Below are positions 17,578 through 26,396 of a stretch of 64,000 nucleotides of DNA, piece after piece (positions within the stretch are counted from its first letter, which is position 1; every line of letters starts with the position of its first letter). Source of the stretch: G038396625 sp038396625 (lineage in GTDB: Bacteria; Bacillota; Clostridia; Peptostreptococcales; Thermotaleaceae). The notes beneath the pieces are model-generated. The model searched no databases. It saw only the letters and a program-made list of their open reading frames with translations, and was not told the origin of the DNA. The DNA is taken from positions 496,001-560,000 of the forward strand of contig CP121688.1 in assembly GCA_038396625.1 (NCBI GenBank), read 5' to 3'. A program made the translations under genes and the position numbers.

Positions 17578-19773
17578 ATGAAGAGAAAACTTTCATTAGT
17601 ATTGGCATTGGTTATGATTTTATCATTAGTGCCAATGAGTGCATTTGCTTCATCTGACAATGCTATGACAAAAGTTGTTAAAGCAGCAGACGATGCAACA
17701 TTCACAGATGCAGATAATGCACCCGTTTTAAAAATCGAAAATGATGAAAATGATTTTGGTGCAAAAGAAACTTTCAAGTTAACACTTGAAAATGCTGAAT
17801 GGTTAAGCAATACTGAAGAACTTACGATTCCAGCAGTTGTTTATGGTATAGAAACTGCTATGGAAACATTAGAGCCTAAAGTAGATGTAACAAGAGTTAC
17901 AGATACAACTTTAGAAGTAGAAATTACTGGTGCTGCTGATGGCCAAACATTTAGATTCCCTATGTTTGTAGAATTACAAGGTAAAGGGGATGCAAAAGTA
18001 ACTGTAGAGCCAATCGATAGCAATGTAACAGGTGGAACTTACACATTTGCCATTGGAGCAGATGGAGACACAAAAACAACAATTGAAGATACTGTAAAAT
18101 TCACTGATGTAGCTGAATTAGAAACACTTCAAATTGATGAGTTAAGTGTTGGTACATTAAGTGGTGCAGGAAAAGATGTAATTAAACTTAAGTTACCATC
18201 AGACTTCAAATGGGACGATACATTAACTAGCTCTGACATTAAAATCAATGCTACAGGCGGATTAGGTCATGTAGGTTATGATACAACTGCTGCTAATAAA
18301 GTAGATATTGATGACCGTACTTTATTAATCGCTGTAGACTTTGGTAGTGCAAAATCAAGTACACGTGGTACAATTTACATTGATGGTTTAAAATTCTCTG
18401 CTAAGAAAGATGCAGATTTTGGCGAAGTAGAAGTAACAATTAACAGTGATGACGGTAATGTTACAAAAGAAGATGTATTAGTTGCAGAATACAGTGATTA
18501 TACTGTAGAAGTAAAAGCTGATGGAGATCCAAAAGAGATCTTTGCTGGTGAATATGAAGGTCAAACTGAAGATGAGCACAAGCTACAAACTTTAGTAATT
18601 AAAGAAAACGTAGTAAATTCTTGGTTAGCTCAAAGAAAAACAAGAATTGAATTCCCATCTTGGGTAAAAATCAGAGATCTTGATATTACAAGTGATACAG
18701 AAAACTTAACAAATTTTGTAGGACTTAAAGAAGGTCTTGGTGTAGATGAGCAAGGAGAAAGCTATGTAGAATTTACAGCAGATATTACACCTGATAAAAA
18801 AGGTGAACTTTATGTGAAATTCTATGTATCTGTAGAAGCTGGTAGAAGTGGTGATATCACTGCTACAGTAAGTGGAAGAAGCCTTGGAGATGAATTTGAG
18901 GTAGTACTTGGTGAAGCTATCAACCCAATCGACGTAGAAGTGAAACCAGTTGCAGATGTAAGAACTGGTATCAAAGACCAAGAAATTGGTGAAATCACAA
19001 TTACAGAAAACAAAGATGAAGCAATCAAAAAAGGCGACTTAGTATTAGAATTAGATGATGATGTAGAATGGACAGAAGTACCTGAGATCGAAGTAGTAGA
19101 AGGAAACCTTGACTTAGATGTTGACAATGCAAAAGTTAAAGGAAGCGTATTAACGATTCCTGTAGATTCTGACAGCAGTAAGCCTGCTACAATCAAAATC
19201 TCAGAAATTAAATTAGACTTAGACCGTACAATTGCTGAAGGAGACATCAATGTACAAGTTGGTGGAGATGCAATTGTTAGAAATACAACAGAAGGTACAT
19301 CTTTAAAATTAGATAATGGTGCATTTAAAGAAGAGTTTGCTGTAGAAACTGTAATCGCAAGAGTAATCACTCCTGCTGATGGAAACACTATGGCTGGTCA
19401 AGAAGTGAAATTCGTAATCGATAGTGCAGAATATTCTATCGGAGACGAAGTGAAGACTGCTGACGTAGCACCATATATCAAAGATGGTAGAACAATGTTA
19501 TCTGTACGTTATGTAGCACAAGCTATGGGCGTAAACGAAGACAGCATCATCTGGAATGGTGACGCAAGAACAGTTACGATCTTCAAAGGAGATAGAATCG
19601 CTCAAATCACGATCGGAAGCAATGAATTAATGGTTAACGGTACGCCAATCATGATGGATACTGTAGCTGAAATCAAAGATGGAAGAACTATGTTACCAAT
19701 TAGCTTCGTTGCAAAAGCTCTTGGAGCAACTACTGAATGGGATGGAGCTACTAGAACAGTAACAATCAAGTAG
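17578..19773 (+). CDS. S-layer-like surface protein 2, paralogue of the preceding gene
   Basis: A 731-residue protein with the same architecture as its neighbour: signal peptide (about 1-23), acidic beta-rich body and C-terminal CuAO_N domain (about 611-731). The two proteins align over their whole length with few gaps. A block of about 138 bp (18947-19085 here, 16367-16505 in gene 1) is identical at the DNA level while the flanks differ at synonymous sites, which suggests recent gene conversion. It has two candidate promoters, a structured leader and a strong AAAGGAGG. It is probably a major surface protein; which paralogue dominates, and when, cannot be read from sequence. Confidence 0.82.
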   Translation: MKRKLSLVLALVMILSLVPMSAFASSDNAMTKVVKAADDATFTDADNAPVLKIENDENDFGAKETFKLTLENAEWLSNTEELTIPAVVYGIETAMETLEPKVDVTRVTDTTLEVEITGAADGQTFRFPMFVELQGKGDAKVTVEPIDSNVTGGTYTFAIGADGDTKTTIEDTVKFTDVAELETLQIDELSVGTLSGAGKDVIKLKLPSDFKWDDTLTSSDIKINATGGLGHVGYDTTAANKVDIDDRTLLIAVDFGSAKSSTRGTIYIDGLKFSAKKDADFGEVEVTINSDDGNVTKEDVLVAEYSDYTVEVKADGDPKEIFAGEYEGQTEDEHKLQTLVIKENVVNSWLAQRKTRIEFPSWVKIRDLDITSDTENLTNFVGLKEGLGVDEQGESYVEFTADITPDKKGELYVKFYVSVEAGRSGDITATVSGRSLGDEFEVVLGEAINPIDVEVKPVADVRTGIKDQEIGEITITENKDEAIKKGDLVLELDDDVEWTEVPEIEVVEGNLDLDVDNAKVKGSVLTIPVDSDSSKPATIKISEIKLDLDRTIAEGDINVQVGGDAIVRNTTEGTSLKLDNGAFKEEFAVETVIARVITPADGNTMAGQEVKFVIDSAEYSIGDEVKTADVAPYIKDGRTMLSVRYVAQAMGVNEDSIIWNGDARTVTIFKGDRIAQITIGSNELMVNGTPIMMDTVAEIKDGRTMLPISFVAKALGATTEWDGATRTVTIK

Positions 19774-19782
19774 TCCAATAAA

Positions 19783-19826
19783 ACAATAAAAAAAGAGGGT
19801 CTGAAAAGGCTCTCTTTTTTTATTGT
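19783..19826. terminator. Intrinsic terminator after S-layer-like gene 2
   Basis: ACAATAAAAAAAGAG pairs with CTCTTTTTTTATTGT around a 14-nt loop. It is bidirectional in form, and its right arm overlaps the first TGTAA repeat of the next promoter. Confidence 0.85.
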
Positions 19827-19878
19827 AAAAATATGTAATACAACTGTAATGGTATTTTCTTCTTCAGTTCTATATAAT
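19824..19878 (+). promoter_or_regulatory. TGTAAT repeat array and -10 box of the TolC-like gene
   Basis: TGTAA motifs begin at 19824, 19834 and 19845, followed by TATAAT at 19873, exactly 28 bp after the start of the last repeat. The segments TGTAATGGTATTTT and TTCTATATAATA are shared with the array before S-layer-like gene 2. Confidence 0.65.
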
Positions 19879-19969
19879 AGAGTTAAAAGTGCTGTATTTA
19901 CATAAAATGATTTTTAAAAATATGTTATAATTAATAGTAGAATTTTATTAAGAAGAAAGGAAGTATCTT

Positions 19970-21523
19970 ATGAACGTTAAATTTAAAAAACAAATCTGTA
20001 TTGCAGCAGTAATAACCATGCTTTCATCTAACACTGTTATGGCAGCAGAAACGATTAAAATGCCAGCTGATGTTAAAGAAAAGATTATGCAAGAAGTGAA
20101 ATTTGTTCTCGATGACACAAACTACATAGTAGGCAATGAGACGAAAAAAGCAGATACAGCTCCTTATATTAAAAACGGCCGCGCTATGATGCCTATACGT
20201 TATGCAGCAGAGGCAGTAGGCGTCAATAGTGACGATGTAAAATGGGATGAAGAAACAAAAACGGTAACAATTTTTAAAGGGGACCATATCATACAACTTA
20301 CTGTTGGTAGCGATTTAATTGTAGTAGATGGAAAGAAAATTAAGATGGATACGGCAGCAGAAATTAAAGATGGACGTATGATGCTACCTGTAAGTTTTAT
20401 AGCAAGAGCCCTAGGTACCGAGGTAGAGTGGAATAGTGTTACTAGAACCATAACAATATTATCAGAAAAAAGAAATAAATCGTCAAAAGAAAAAGTTGAA
20501 GAAAGTGTATTGACTTGGGATTATACCTATGAAGATTTACTCAATCAAGCATTGAAAAATAGTAGAGAATTGAAGAAAGCAGAAATGAATGTAGAACGTA
20601 CAGAAATTGTAAAAGATGAATTAGATGATGGAATAAAGGGTGTGCCAATCAGTATAGACACCGGATCAAAAGCACTACAGATTAATGGAGGTTATCAACA
20701 GATTGAAGGTACGAAAGTGGCATTAAGAATAGCAAAAAAACAAATAGAGATGACGAAGGACACCATTGCATATAATGTAAAGAGTGCCTATTATGATGTG
20801 TTAAAGAATGAGGACAACAAAACAGTTGCTAAACTAGCAGTAGACCTTGCTAATCAAAGTCGGAAGCATGCTCAATTAAAATATGCACAAGGATTAGTGA
20901 GTGAATTAGAAAAAAAACAAGTAGAAAGAAATTACGAAGAAACAAAGAAAATATATGATATGGCGATTAAGGAATTAGAAAAAGCCTATGAAAAGTTAAA
21001 TGATTTAGTGGGATTTGATGCAAAACAAAGATATCAATTAAAAGAAGATATAGCATTTGAAGAAGTATCAGAAGAAAATGTAGATGTTCATATCCAAAGA
21101 GCTATAGCAGAAAGTCCAGCCATTTGGGCATTAGAGCAAAACATTGACTTGGCAGATTTAGGGGTTAAGTTATATGTTTTCAATGCAGGACAAGAACCCT
21201 ATGATGCAAAAGAAATCGATGTAAAAACGGCAGAAATTGACTTAGCTAGTGCAAAGCAAGCATATGATCAAAGCTTAAGAAATCTTTACATTTCTTTAAA
21301 TCAATTAAAGGATCAATATGAGACCCATAAAATTGCATTAGATAAAGCAGTAGATGATTTAAAGGTGGCAAAGGTTAGTATGGAGATTGGAAACATGTTA
21401 CCTATTGACGTGCAAAGAGCAAGTTTGCAATTAGAAAACACAAAGAAACAGTTAAGAGAGGTAATTATGAATTACAATCAAACAGCGATGGCCTATGAAA
21501 AGCTTTGGATCGCAGCACCGTAG
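19970..21523 (+). CDS. TolC-fold (OEP family) protein with N-terminal CuAO_N domain
   Basis: A 517-residue protein: signal peptide (about 1-26), a two-half CuAO_N domain (about 44-164, with D-G-R-M-M-L-P-V-S-F), then about 340 residues of long amphipathic helices in two related halves resembling the outer-membrane-efflux (TolC) family, for example Y-D-V-L-K-N-E near residue 275. TolC proteins normally span an outer membrane, so its presence in an apparently Gram-positive cell is odd. Such proteins do occur in some clostridia, where their role is unclear. The CuAO_N domain matches the C-terminal domain of the two upstream proteins and may hold this one in the wall. An AGAAAGGAAG site precedes the ATG. 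Confidence 0.75.
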   Translation: MNVKFKKQICIAAVITMLSSNTVMAAETIKMPADVKEKIMQEVKFVLDDTNYIVGNETKKADTAPYIKNGRAMMPIRYAAEAVGVNSDDVKWDEETKTVTIFKGDHIIQLTVGSDLIVVDGKKIKMDTAAEIKDGRMMLPVSFIARALGTEVEWNSVTRTITILSEKRNKSSKEKVEESVLTWDYTYEDLLNQALKNSRELKKAEMNVERTEIVKDELDDGIKGVPISIDTGSKALQINGGYQQIEGTKVALRIAKKQIEMTKDTIAYNVKSAYYDVLKNEDNKTVAKLAVDLANQSRKHAQLKYAQGLVSELEKKQVERNYEETKKIYDMAIKELEKAYEKLNDLVGFDAKQRYQLKEDIAFEEVSEENVDVHIQRAIAESPAIWALEQNIDLADLGVKLYVFNAGQEPYDAKEIDVKTAEIDLASAKQAYDQSLRNLYISLNQLKDQYETHKIALDKAVDDLKVAKVSMEIGNMLPIDVQRASLQLENTKKQLREVIMNYNQTAMAYEKLWIAAP

Positions 21524-21561
21524 GAGTAATCTAAATCAATGAATAGGTGAGGAGGAGAAAA

Positions 21562-22299
21562 ATGAAGGTTCTGAATGCTTTTTTGAAGAAGTATAAACAA
21601 ATGATCACAGGGATTATCATAGGAAGTATGGTGAGTGCAGGAGGTGCAGTTTTTGCTGAATCCCCCTCTGTGGTTTTTGCACGAATCATGAATGCGATTC
21701 AGTTCGAATTCAATGGAGAAATAAAAGAGATATCTAAGGAATATACCGTACTAAACTACAAGGATCGTACCTATGTCCCTGCACGTTTCATTGCAGAAAA
21801 TCTTGGGGCAGAAGTGAAATGGGATGAAAAAACAAATACAATAAGCATGGTAACAAAGCAGGAAAAAGAACGGAATGAAAAAGAAGATGAAAAAGAAACT
21901 GAAATACCTAAGATAGACTATGGTAAACTACCTATGAAACAGAGGATAAATGATATATGGGTTGAAATTACAGGCATTACAATAAAAGAAGAGGATAAAG
22001 TGGCATGGGTTTATTTAGAAGTAGAAAACGAGGCAGGTGCTCCTATTATGGTCGACCAGCGGAGAACAAGAATTATAGCAAATGAAAAAACTTATAAGCA
22101 AGAAGATACACATGATGCCCACCCCTATGATAAAAGATGGTTTAACAATGTTAAAGAAGATGAGAAGGTAACCGGTTTTATCAAAATGCCTATTTGGGAA
22201 AGAGGGGAAGAATGGGAGGATATCACCCTTATTTTAAAAATCATTCAAAACGATGGTAGCCAAAAAGAAACAGAAGTAGAATTTAATATAGCATTGTAA
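21562..22299 (+). CDS. Small secreted protein with one CuAO_N half-domain
   Basis: A 245-residue protein. The N-terminal hydrophobic segment (about residues 15-33) is a signal peptide or anchor. Residues about 45-88 form one CuAO_N unit (Y-V-P-A-R-F-I-A-E-N-L-G-A-E-V-K-W-D). A charged K/E linker follows, then a beta-rich domain of about 130 residues resembling telokin or FxLYD-type extracellular sandwich domains. I start at ATG 21562 with GGAGGAG just upstream; the GTG at 21547 overlaps that site. It is 38 bp after the TolC-like gene and probably cotranscribed with it. Function is unknown. Confidence 0.7.
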   Translation: MKVLNAFLKKYKQMITGIIIGSMVSAGGAVFAESPSVVFARIMNAIQFEFNGEIKEISKEYTVLNYKDRTYVPARFIAENLGAEVKWDEKTNTISMVTKQEKERNEKEDEKETEIPKIDYGKLPMKQRINDIWVEITGITIKEEDKVAWVYLEVENEAGAPIMVDQRRTRIIANEKTYKQEDTHDAHPYDKRWFNNVKEDEKVTGFIKMPIWERGEEWEDITLILKIIQNDGSQKETEVEFNIAL

Positions 22300-22338
22300 A
22301 AATAACCAAAATAATTTTGTAGGTATACATATATTCCA

Positions 22339-22373
22339 CATAAAAAGAAAACCATTTTGGTTTTCTTTTTATG
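22339..22373. terminator. Intrinsic terminator
   Basis: CATAAAAAGAAAACC pairs perfectly with GGTTTTCTTTTTATG around ATTTT. It closes the TolC-like/CuAO_N operon. Confidence 0.88.
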
Positions 22374-22497
22374 CCTATATTACTATTTCATTACATTTAT
22401 CATACGGAAAAAGGGTTTTAAAGCCTAGATATAGAAATATTAAGGGAAAAATGAAAAATGTAGAAAATAATAGATAAAAGGAGGCAGCAGAATACAA

Positions 22498-24594
22498 ATG
22501 AAAAGAAAAATAGGGTTCATCCTTGTGATGATCATGATTGTCGCCAGCACCATAGGCAGTTTTGCCGCTGTAAACTTTTCAGACGTGGCTAGCAATCATT
22601 GGGCAAAAGACTTTATTGTAAAAATGGCAGATAAAAAAATTATCAGTGGTTACTTTGACAACAAAACGTTAAAATTAGCATTTAAACCAGATAATCCTGT
22701 GAGCTATGTAGAAGCTACACAAATGATTTACAGCACCTTAAAGGCATCAAATAAATTAAAAAGCACTACAGGGTTAGTGGCAAAATATAGTGCGACCATG
22801 ACAAGTGCCAAAATACCACAATGGGCACACGAAGCGGTGGCTTATGCTTTAGAGTATAACATTTTACATCCTGATGACTTAAAAAGCTTCATGAACAAAG
22901 AGAATCAAGTGAGTGCCAAAAGAGCAGATGTGGCGATTTTTCTTGGTAAAGCATTAGATATGAAAGATGCCTTAGATCCGCTACCAATTCTTAACTTTGT
23001 GGATGCAGAGCTTATCAAAAGTCCAGCAGTACCTTATATAGACTTGCTTGTGAAAAAAGGTATTGTAAACGGTGATACACAAAACAAATTCAACCCAAAC
23101 ACAGTTATTACAAGAGCACAAATGGCTACCATGTGTGCTAAAGCCTATGATCTATTGATTGGAACACAAATCAATCCGCCAACAGTACCAAAAACAGAAA
23201 CAAAACAAGAAAGGTTTATCCAGTATGTGAATAAAAGTGCTAATATGATTGTAGTGGAAGATGAAAAGGATAATAGAGATGTACATACCATAAGAAACAT
23301 ACCCATCAAAGAAGATCGAGAAAGTAGAACCATTTTAGATTTACAAGTAGGGGATAAATTAGAATTAACCTTTGATACCAGCGGTAAACTAAAAGAAATA
23401 GAAATTCTTGAAAGAGCTGAGAAAAAAGAGATAGAAAATAAACGCATTATTGATTATATTGACAGCAAAGCAAAAATGATGGTTGTAAAAGATGAAGATG
23501 ATAATACACAGGTTTACAACTTAGAGGATGTATATATTAAAGAAGATGGAAAGTCCAAAAGAATTAGTGATTTGGACGAAGGAGATAGCGTTATATTAGT
23601 TTTTGATACCAAGGGTATATTGATAGGTATTGAAATAGACGATACCATCGTAGACTTTAAAGGAAGAATAGAGAGTATTAAAGACTATGATGATTACTAC
23701 CTATTAGTGGCAAGAGATCAGAACAATCTCGTACTCAAAAAAGAATTTAAGATATATGACAGTACAGAAATTAAGTATGATACAGAAAACAAATCCTTAT
23801 CCGTAAGCAAATTAAAAGAAGGAGACTATATAAGCATAAAATTCTCTGGAGATCGTGCCATCAAGATTGTGATTGATACAGAAGAAATAGAATACAATGG
23901 GCTTTTAGAATCCTATATTGATTTCAATAAAGGATATCCTATATTAAAGATGAGAGCCAATAATAATGAAGTATTAGAATTTGAAATAGACGATGATGTA
24001 TATGTAAGACGCGATAGGAGTAGAGCTGAGATCTATGATTTGGCGAAGGGGGATATTGTATCCATTGTGGTACAAAACAATAAAGTTACAGATATTTATG
24101 CCACCAGTCGAAGTACAAAAGGAAGTGAAGAAGGGCGCATAAAACAAATTATTATTGGTAATCCTTCAAAGATAGTCATCGAAGATGAGGATGAGATGGA
24201 ATATACCTACAGCATTTCTAATACCGTAGATGTTGAAATCGACGATGATGATGCAGATGTAAGGGATTTAGATATTAATTATGAAGTAGAATTGAGGATT
24301 GAAAATGATCTAGTAACAGAAATCGAGGCCAAAAAAGTTGCTGCCAAAAATACGATTACAGGAGAGATTATAAAACTTTATGCCAAATACGATCGTATGA
24401 CTGTAAAGCATTTTAGTGAAACAGAAGAGAGATACATTAATCGTTCTGTGGCCGTAACCGATGATACAAAGATTATTTCAAAAGAAGGAGATACCATTCG
24501 GATAGGGCATCTTTCCGAAGATACGACTGTGATCATTACAGGATATTACGATGATGATATTTTTGTAGCAGACAGAATCATTGAATTAGAATAA
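22498..24594 (+). CDS. SLH-domain protein with six C-terminal beta-repeat modules
   Basis: A 698-residue protein with a signal peptide (about 1-24) and three N-terminal SLH domains (about 25-80, 90-150, 155-220; first one F-S-D-V-A-S-N-H-W-A). Six tandem modules of about 65-75 residues follow (about 235-698), each with the form G-x-I-x-x-I ... L-x-x-L-x-x-G-D-x-V ... V-x-x-I. The modules resemble those in the secreted protein at 5793-7454. The SLH part should bind wall polymer and the modules should face outward. AAAGGAGG lies upstream of the ATG. No enzyme motif was seen. Confidence 0.85.
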   Translation: MKRKIGFILVMIMIVASTIGSFAAVNFSDVASNHWAKDFIVKMADKKIISGYFDNKTLKLAFKPDNPVSYVEATQMIYSTLKASNKLKSTTGLVAKYSATMTSAKIPQWAHEAVAYALEYNILHPDDLKSFMNKENQVSAKRADVAIFLGKALDMKDALDPLPILNFVDAELIKSPAVPYIDLLVKKGIVNGDTQNKFNPNTVITRAQMATMCAKAYDLLIGTQINPPTVPKTETKQERFIQYVNKSANMIVVEDEKDNRDVHTIRNIPIKEDRESRTILDLQVGDKLELTFDTSGKLKEIEILERAEKKEIENKRIIDYIDSKAKMMVVKDEDDNTQVYNLEDVYIKEDGKSKRISDLDEGDSVILVFDTKGILIGIEIDDTIVDFKGRIESIKDYDDYYLLVARDQNNLVLKKEFKIYDSTEIKYDTENKSLSVSKLKEGDYISIKFSGDRAIKIVIDTEEIEYNGLLESYIDFNKGYPILKMRANNNEVLEFEIDDDVYVRRDRSRAEIYDLAKGDIVSIVVQNNKVTDIYATSRSTKGSEEGRIKQIIIGNPSKIVIEDEDEMEYTYSISNTVDVEIDDDDADVRDLDINYEVELRIENDLVTEIEAKKVAAKNTITGEIIKLYAKYDRMTVKHFSETEERYINRSVAVTDDTKIISKEGDTIRIGHLSEDTTVIITGYYDDDIFVADRIIELE

Positions 24595-24634
24595 GCCGAT
24601 GAATGCTGCGTTTATAAAAGGTTTAGAGTAGTAG

Positions 24635-24690
24635 CATAAAGTGAAACTTAATTCAGATGGAGTTTTAGAGTTGTTAGCCATGGGATAAAA
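24635..24690. repeat. Short derivative of the element at 37178-37378
   Basis: CATAAAGTGAAACTTAATTC...AGATGG (24635-24660) is joined directly to AGTTTTAGAGTTGTTAGCCA (24661-24680). The same two ends flank about 145 bp of extra sequence at 37178-37378, so this looks like an internal-deletion copy. Confidence 0.7.
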
Positions 24691-24713
24691 AAATGAAAGA
24701 AATATAAGACAAC

Positions 24714-24747
24714 AGGGTTAAGCCACCATACTTAACCCTAGTTTTTT
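24714..24747 (+). terminator. Intrinsic terminator upstream of kal
   Basis: AGGGTTAAG pairs with CTTAACCCT, followed by AGTTTTTT. It separates the SLH gene from kal. Confidence 0.85.
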
Positions 24748-24788
24748 ATCCAATGGAAATTTCAGTATATTCACACATGCATTAGGGA

Positions 24789-24816
24789 TTGAAAAAAACC
24801 TTTAAAATGATATAAT
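24789..24816 (+). promoter_or_regulatory. Sigma-A promoter of kal
   Basis: TTGAAA at 24789-24794, a 16-bp spacer and TATAAT at 24811-24816. Confidence 0.75.
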
Positions 24817-24891
24817 AGCCATGGGAGTGTAATATATAGATAAAAAACCTAAACCTAAGCCTTTTAATATAATATTAGGAGGAATAAAGTT

Positions 24892-25284
24892 ATGGAAAAC
24901 ACAGTAAAAACAATGTTAAGAGTAAGAATGAGTGCAAAGGATGCACACTACGGTGGAGAATTAGTAGATGGCGCGCATATGGTACATTTATTTGGAGACG
25001 TGGCAACAGAATTATTAATCATGCAAGATGGAGACGAAGGACTTTTTGTAGCATATGAAGACGTACAATTCTTAGCACCAGTTTATGCAGGAGACTATAT
25101 AGAAGTAGTGGGCGAAATCGTTAAAGTGGGTAATACATCAAGAAAAATGGCATTTGAAGCTAGAAAAGTAGTAACAGCAAGAAAAGACATTAGTCCTTCA
25201 GCAGCGGATGTATTAGAAGAACCAATCGTTGTTGCAAAAGCAGTTGGAACTTGTGTAACACCAAAAGACTGTCAAAGAAAATAA
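24892..25284 (+). CDS. kal: 3-aminobutyryl-CoA ammonia-lyase
   Basis: A 130-residue single hot-dog-fold protein. In lysine fermentation this enzyme removes ammonia from L-3-aminobutyryl-CoA to give crotonyl-CoA. The Y-G-G-E-L-V-D-G-A segment and the D-V-Q-F-L-A-P-V-Y-A-G-D hot-dog motif match the clostridial Kal family, and the length is typical. It directly precedes kce, the enzyme two steps earlier in the same pathway, which supports the call. AGGAGG precedes the ATG. The aminomutase and dehydrogenase genes (kamADE, kdd) are not in the window. Confidence 0.88.
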   Translation: MENTVKTMLRVRMSAKDAHYGGELVDGAHMVHLFGDVATELLIMQDGDEGLFVAYEDVQFLAPVYAGDYIEVVGEIVKVGNTSRKMAFEARKVVTARKDISPSAADVLEEPIVVAKAVGTCVTPKDCQRK

Positions 25285-25285
25285 T

Positions 25286-25409
25286 AGGTTAGAGGTTAGA
25301 CGTTAGTGGTTTGGGGGTCAAAACCTAAAGGTCGTGTAACCCGTTCCCCGTCATCCCTAACCCCGTACTGCAAAAGCTACTAGCAACAATCAACAACTAA
25401 TACCCAAAA
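25286..25409 (+). repeat. CTAAC-rich dispersed element, copy 2 (diverged)
   Basis: It begins TAGGTTAGAGGTTAGACGTTAG, contains GTGTAACCCGTTCCCCG and ends in CAACAACTAATACCC just before the kce ribosome site. The left arm is inverted relative to the usual CTAAC units, giving an overall palindromic look. Confidence 0.6.
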
Positions 25410-25426
25410 CAGGAGGATTCATGATT

Positions 25427-26278
25427 ATGGAAAAATTAATCATAACCGCTGCCATATGTGGGGCAGAAGTGACAAAAGAGCATAACCCAAACGTTCCTTA
25501 TACAGTAGAAGAAATTGCAAGAGAAGCAGAAGCTGCCTATAAAGCAGGAGCAAGCATTATTCATTTACATGTAAGAAATGATGATGGTACACCAACACAA
25601 GACAAAAACAGATTCAAGGCATGCATTGATGCGATCAGAAAAGTATGTCCAGATGTAATCATCCAGCCTTCAACAGGTGGTGCAGTGGGCATGACAGACT
25701 TGGAAAGATTACAATCTACAGAAGTAGATGAGCCGGCTGTAGGATTAAAGCATCCTGAAATGGCTACATTAGACTGCGGAAGCTGTAACTTTGGTGGAGA
25801 TGAAGTATTCATCAACACAGACAATACCATCAAAAACTTTGGAAAAATTATGATCGAAAGAGGCGTGAAGCCAGAAATTGAAGTATTCGACAAAGGTATG
25901 ATCGACATCGCCCTAAAAATGCACAAAAAAGGATATATCCAAGCACCAATGCATTTTGACTTTGTATTAGGGGTGCAAATGAGTGCTACTGCTAGAGACT
26001 TGGCATTTATGGTAGACAGCATTCCAGCAGGTTCTACATGGACAGTAGCAGGCGTAGGAAAAAATGAGTTCCCAATGGCTGCAATAGCGATTACAATGGG
26101 TGGACACGTAAGAGTAGGATTTGAAGACAACGTATTCATCGAAAAAGGTGTTCCAGCACAAAGCAATGGAGAACTTGTAGCAAAGGTTGTAAGACTTGCA
26201 AAAGAATTGGGTAGAGAAATCGCTACACCAGCTGAAGCAAGAGAAATATTAAGCTTAAAACCATTAAATGTAAAATAA
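25427..26278 (+). CDS. kce: 3-keto-5-aminohexanoate cleavage enzyme (BKACE family)
   Basis: Condenses 3-keto-5-aminohexanoate with acetyl-CoA to give acetoacetate and 3-aminobutyryl-CoA in lysine fermentation. With the start at 25427, the metal-binding H-L-H falls at residues 46 and 48 and Glu14 is present, as I recall for the characterised Cloacimonas enzyme; the later F-E-D pair (233-234) supplies the third metal ligand and the catalytic Asp. An upstream in-frame ATG at 25421 lies only 4 bases after AGGAGG. A TIM-barrel protein of 283 residues. kal precedes it; a CTAAC element fills the gap. A strong terminator follows. Confidence 0.93.
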   Translation: MEKLIITAAICGAEVTKEHNPNVPYTVEEIAREAEAAYKAGASIIHLHVRNDDGTPTQDKNRFKACIDAIRKVCPDVIIQPSTGGAVGMTDLERLQSTEVDEPAVGLKHPEMATLDCGSCNFGGDEVFINTDNTIKNFGKIMIERGVKPEIEVFDKGMIDIALKMHKKGYIQAPMHFDFVLGVQMSATARDLAFMVDSIPAGSTWTVAGVGKNEFPMAAIAITMGGHVRVGFEDNVFIEKGVPAQSNGELVAKVVRLAKELGREIATPAEAREILSLKPLNVK

Positions 26279-26282
26279 ATCA

Positions 26283-26310
26283 AAAACCGAGCCTTAATGC
26301 TCGGTTTTTT
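26283..26310 (+). terminator. Intrinsic terminator after kce
   Basis: AAAACCGAGC pairs with GCTCGGTTTT around CTTAAT, with two further T residues. Confidence 0.92.
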
Positions 26311-26396
26311 GTCGTATTTATGGTTTAAAGATTGATTATATTTCGCTATAATAGAAGAAGAGATAAAATGAGTGACAGATTAAAGTAGCATGGGAA

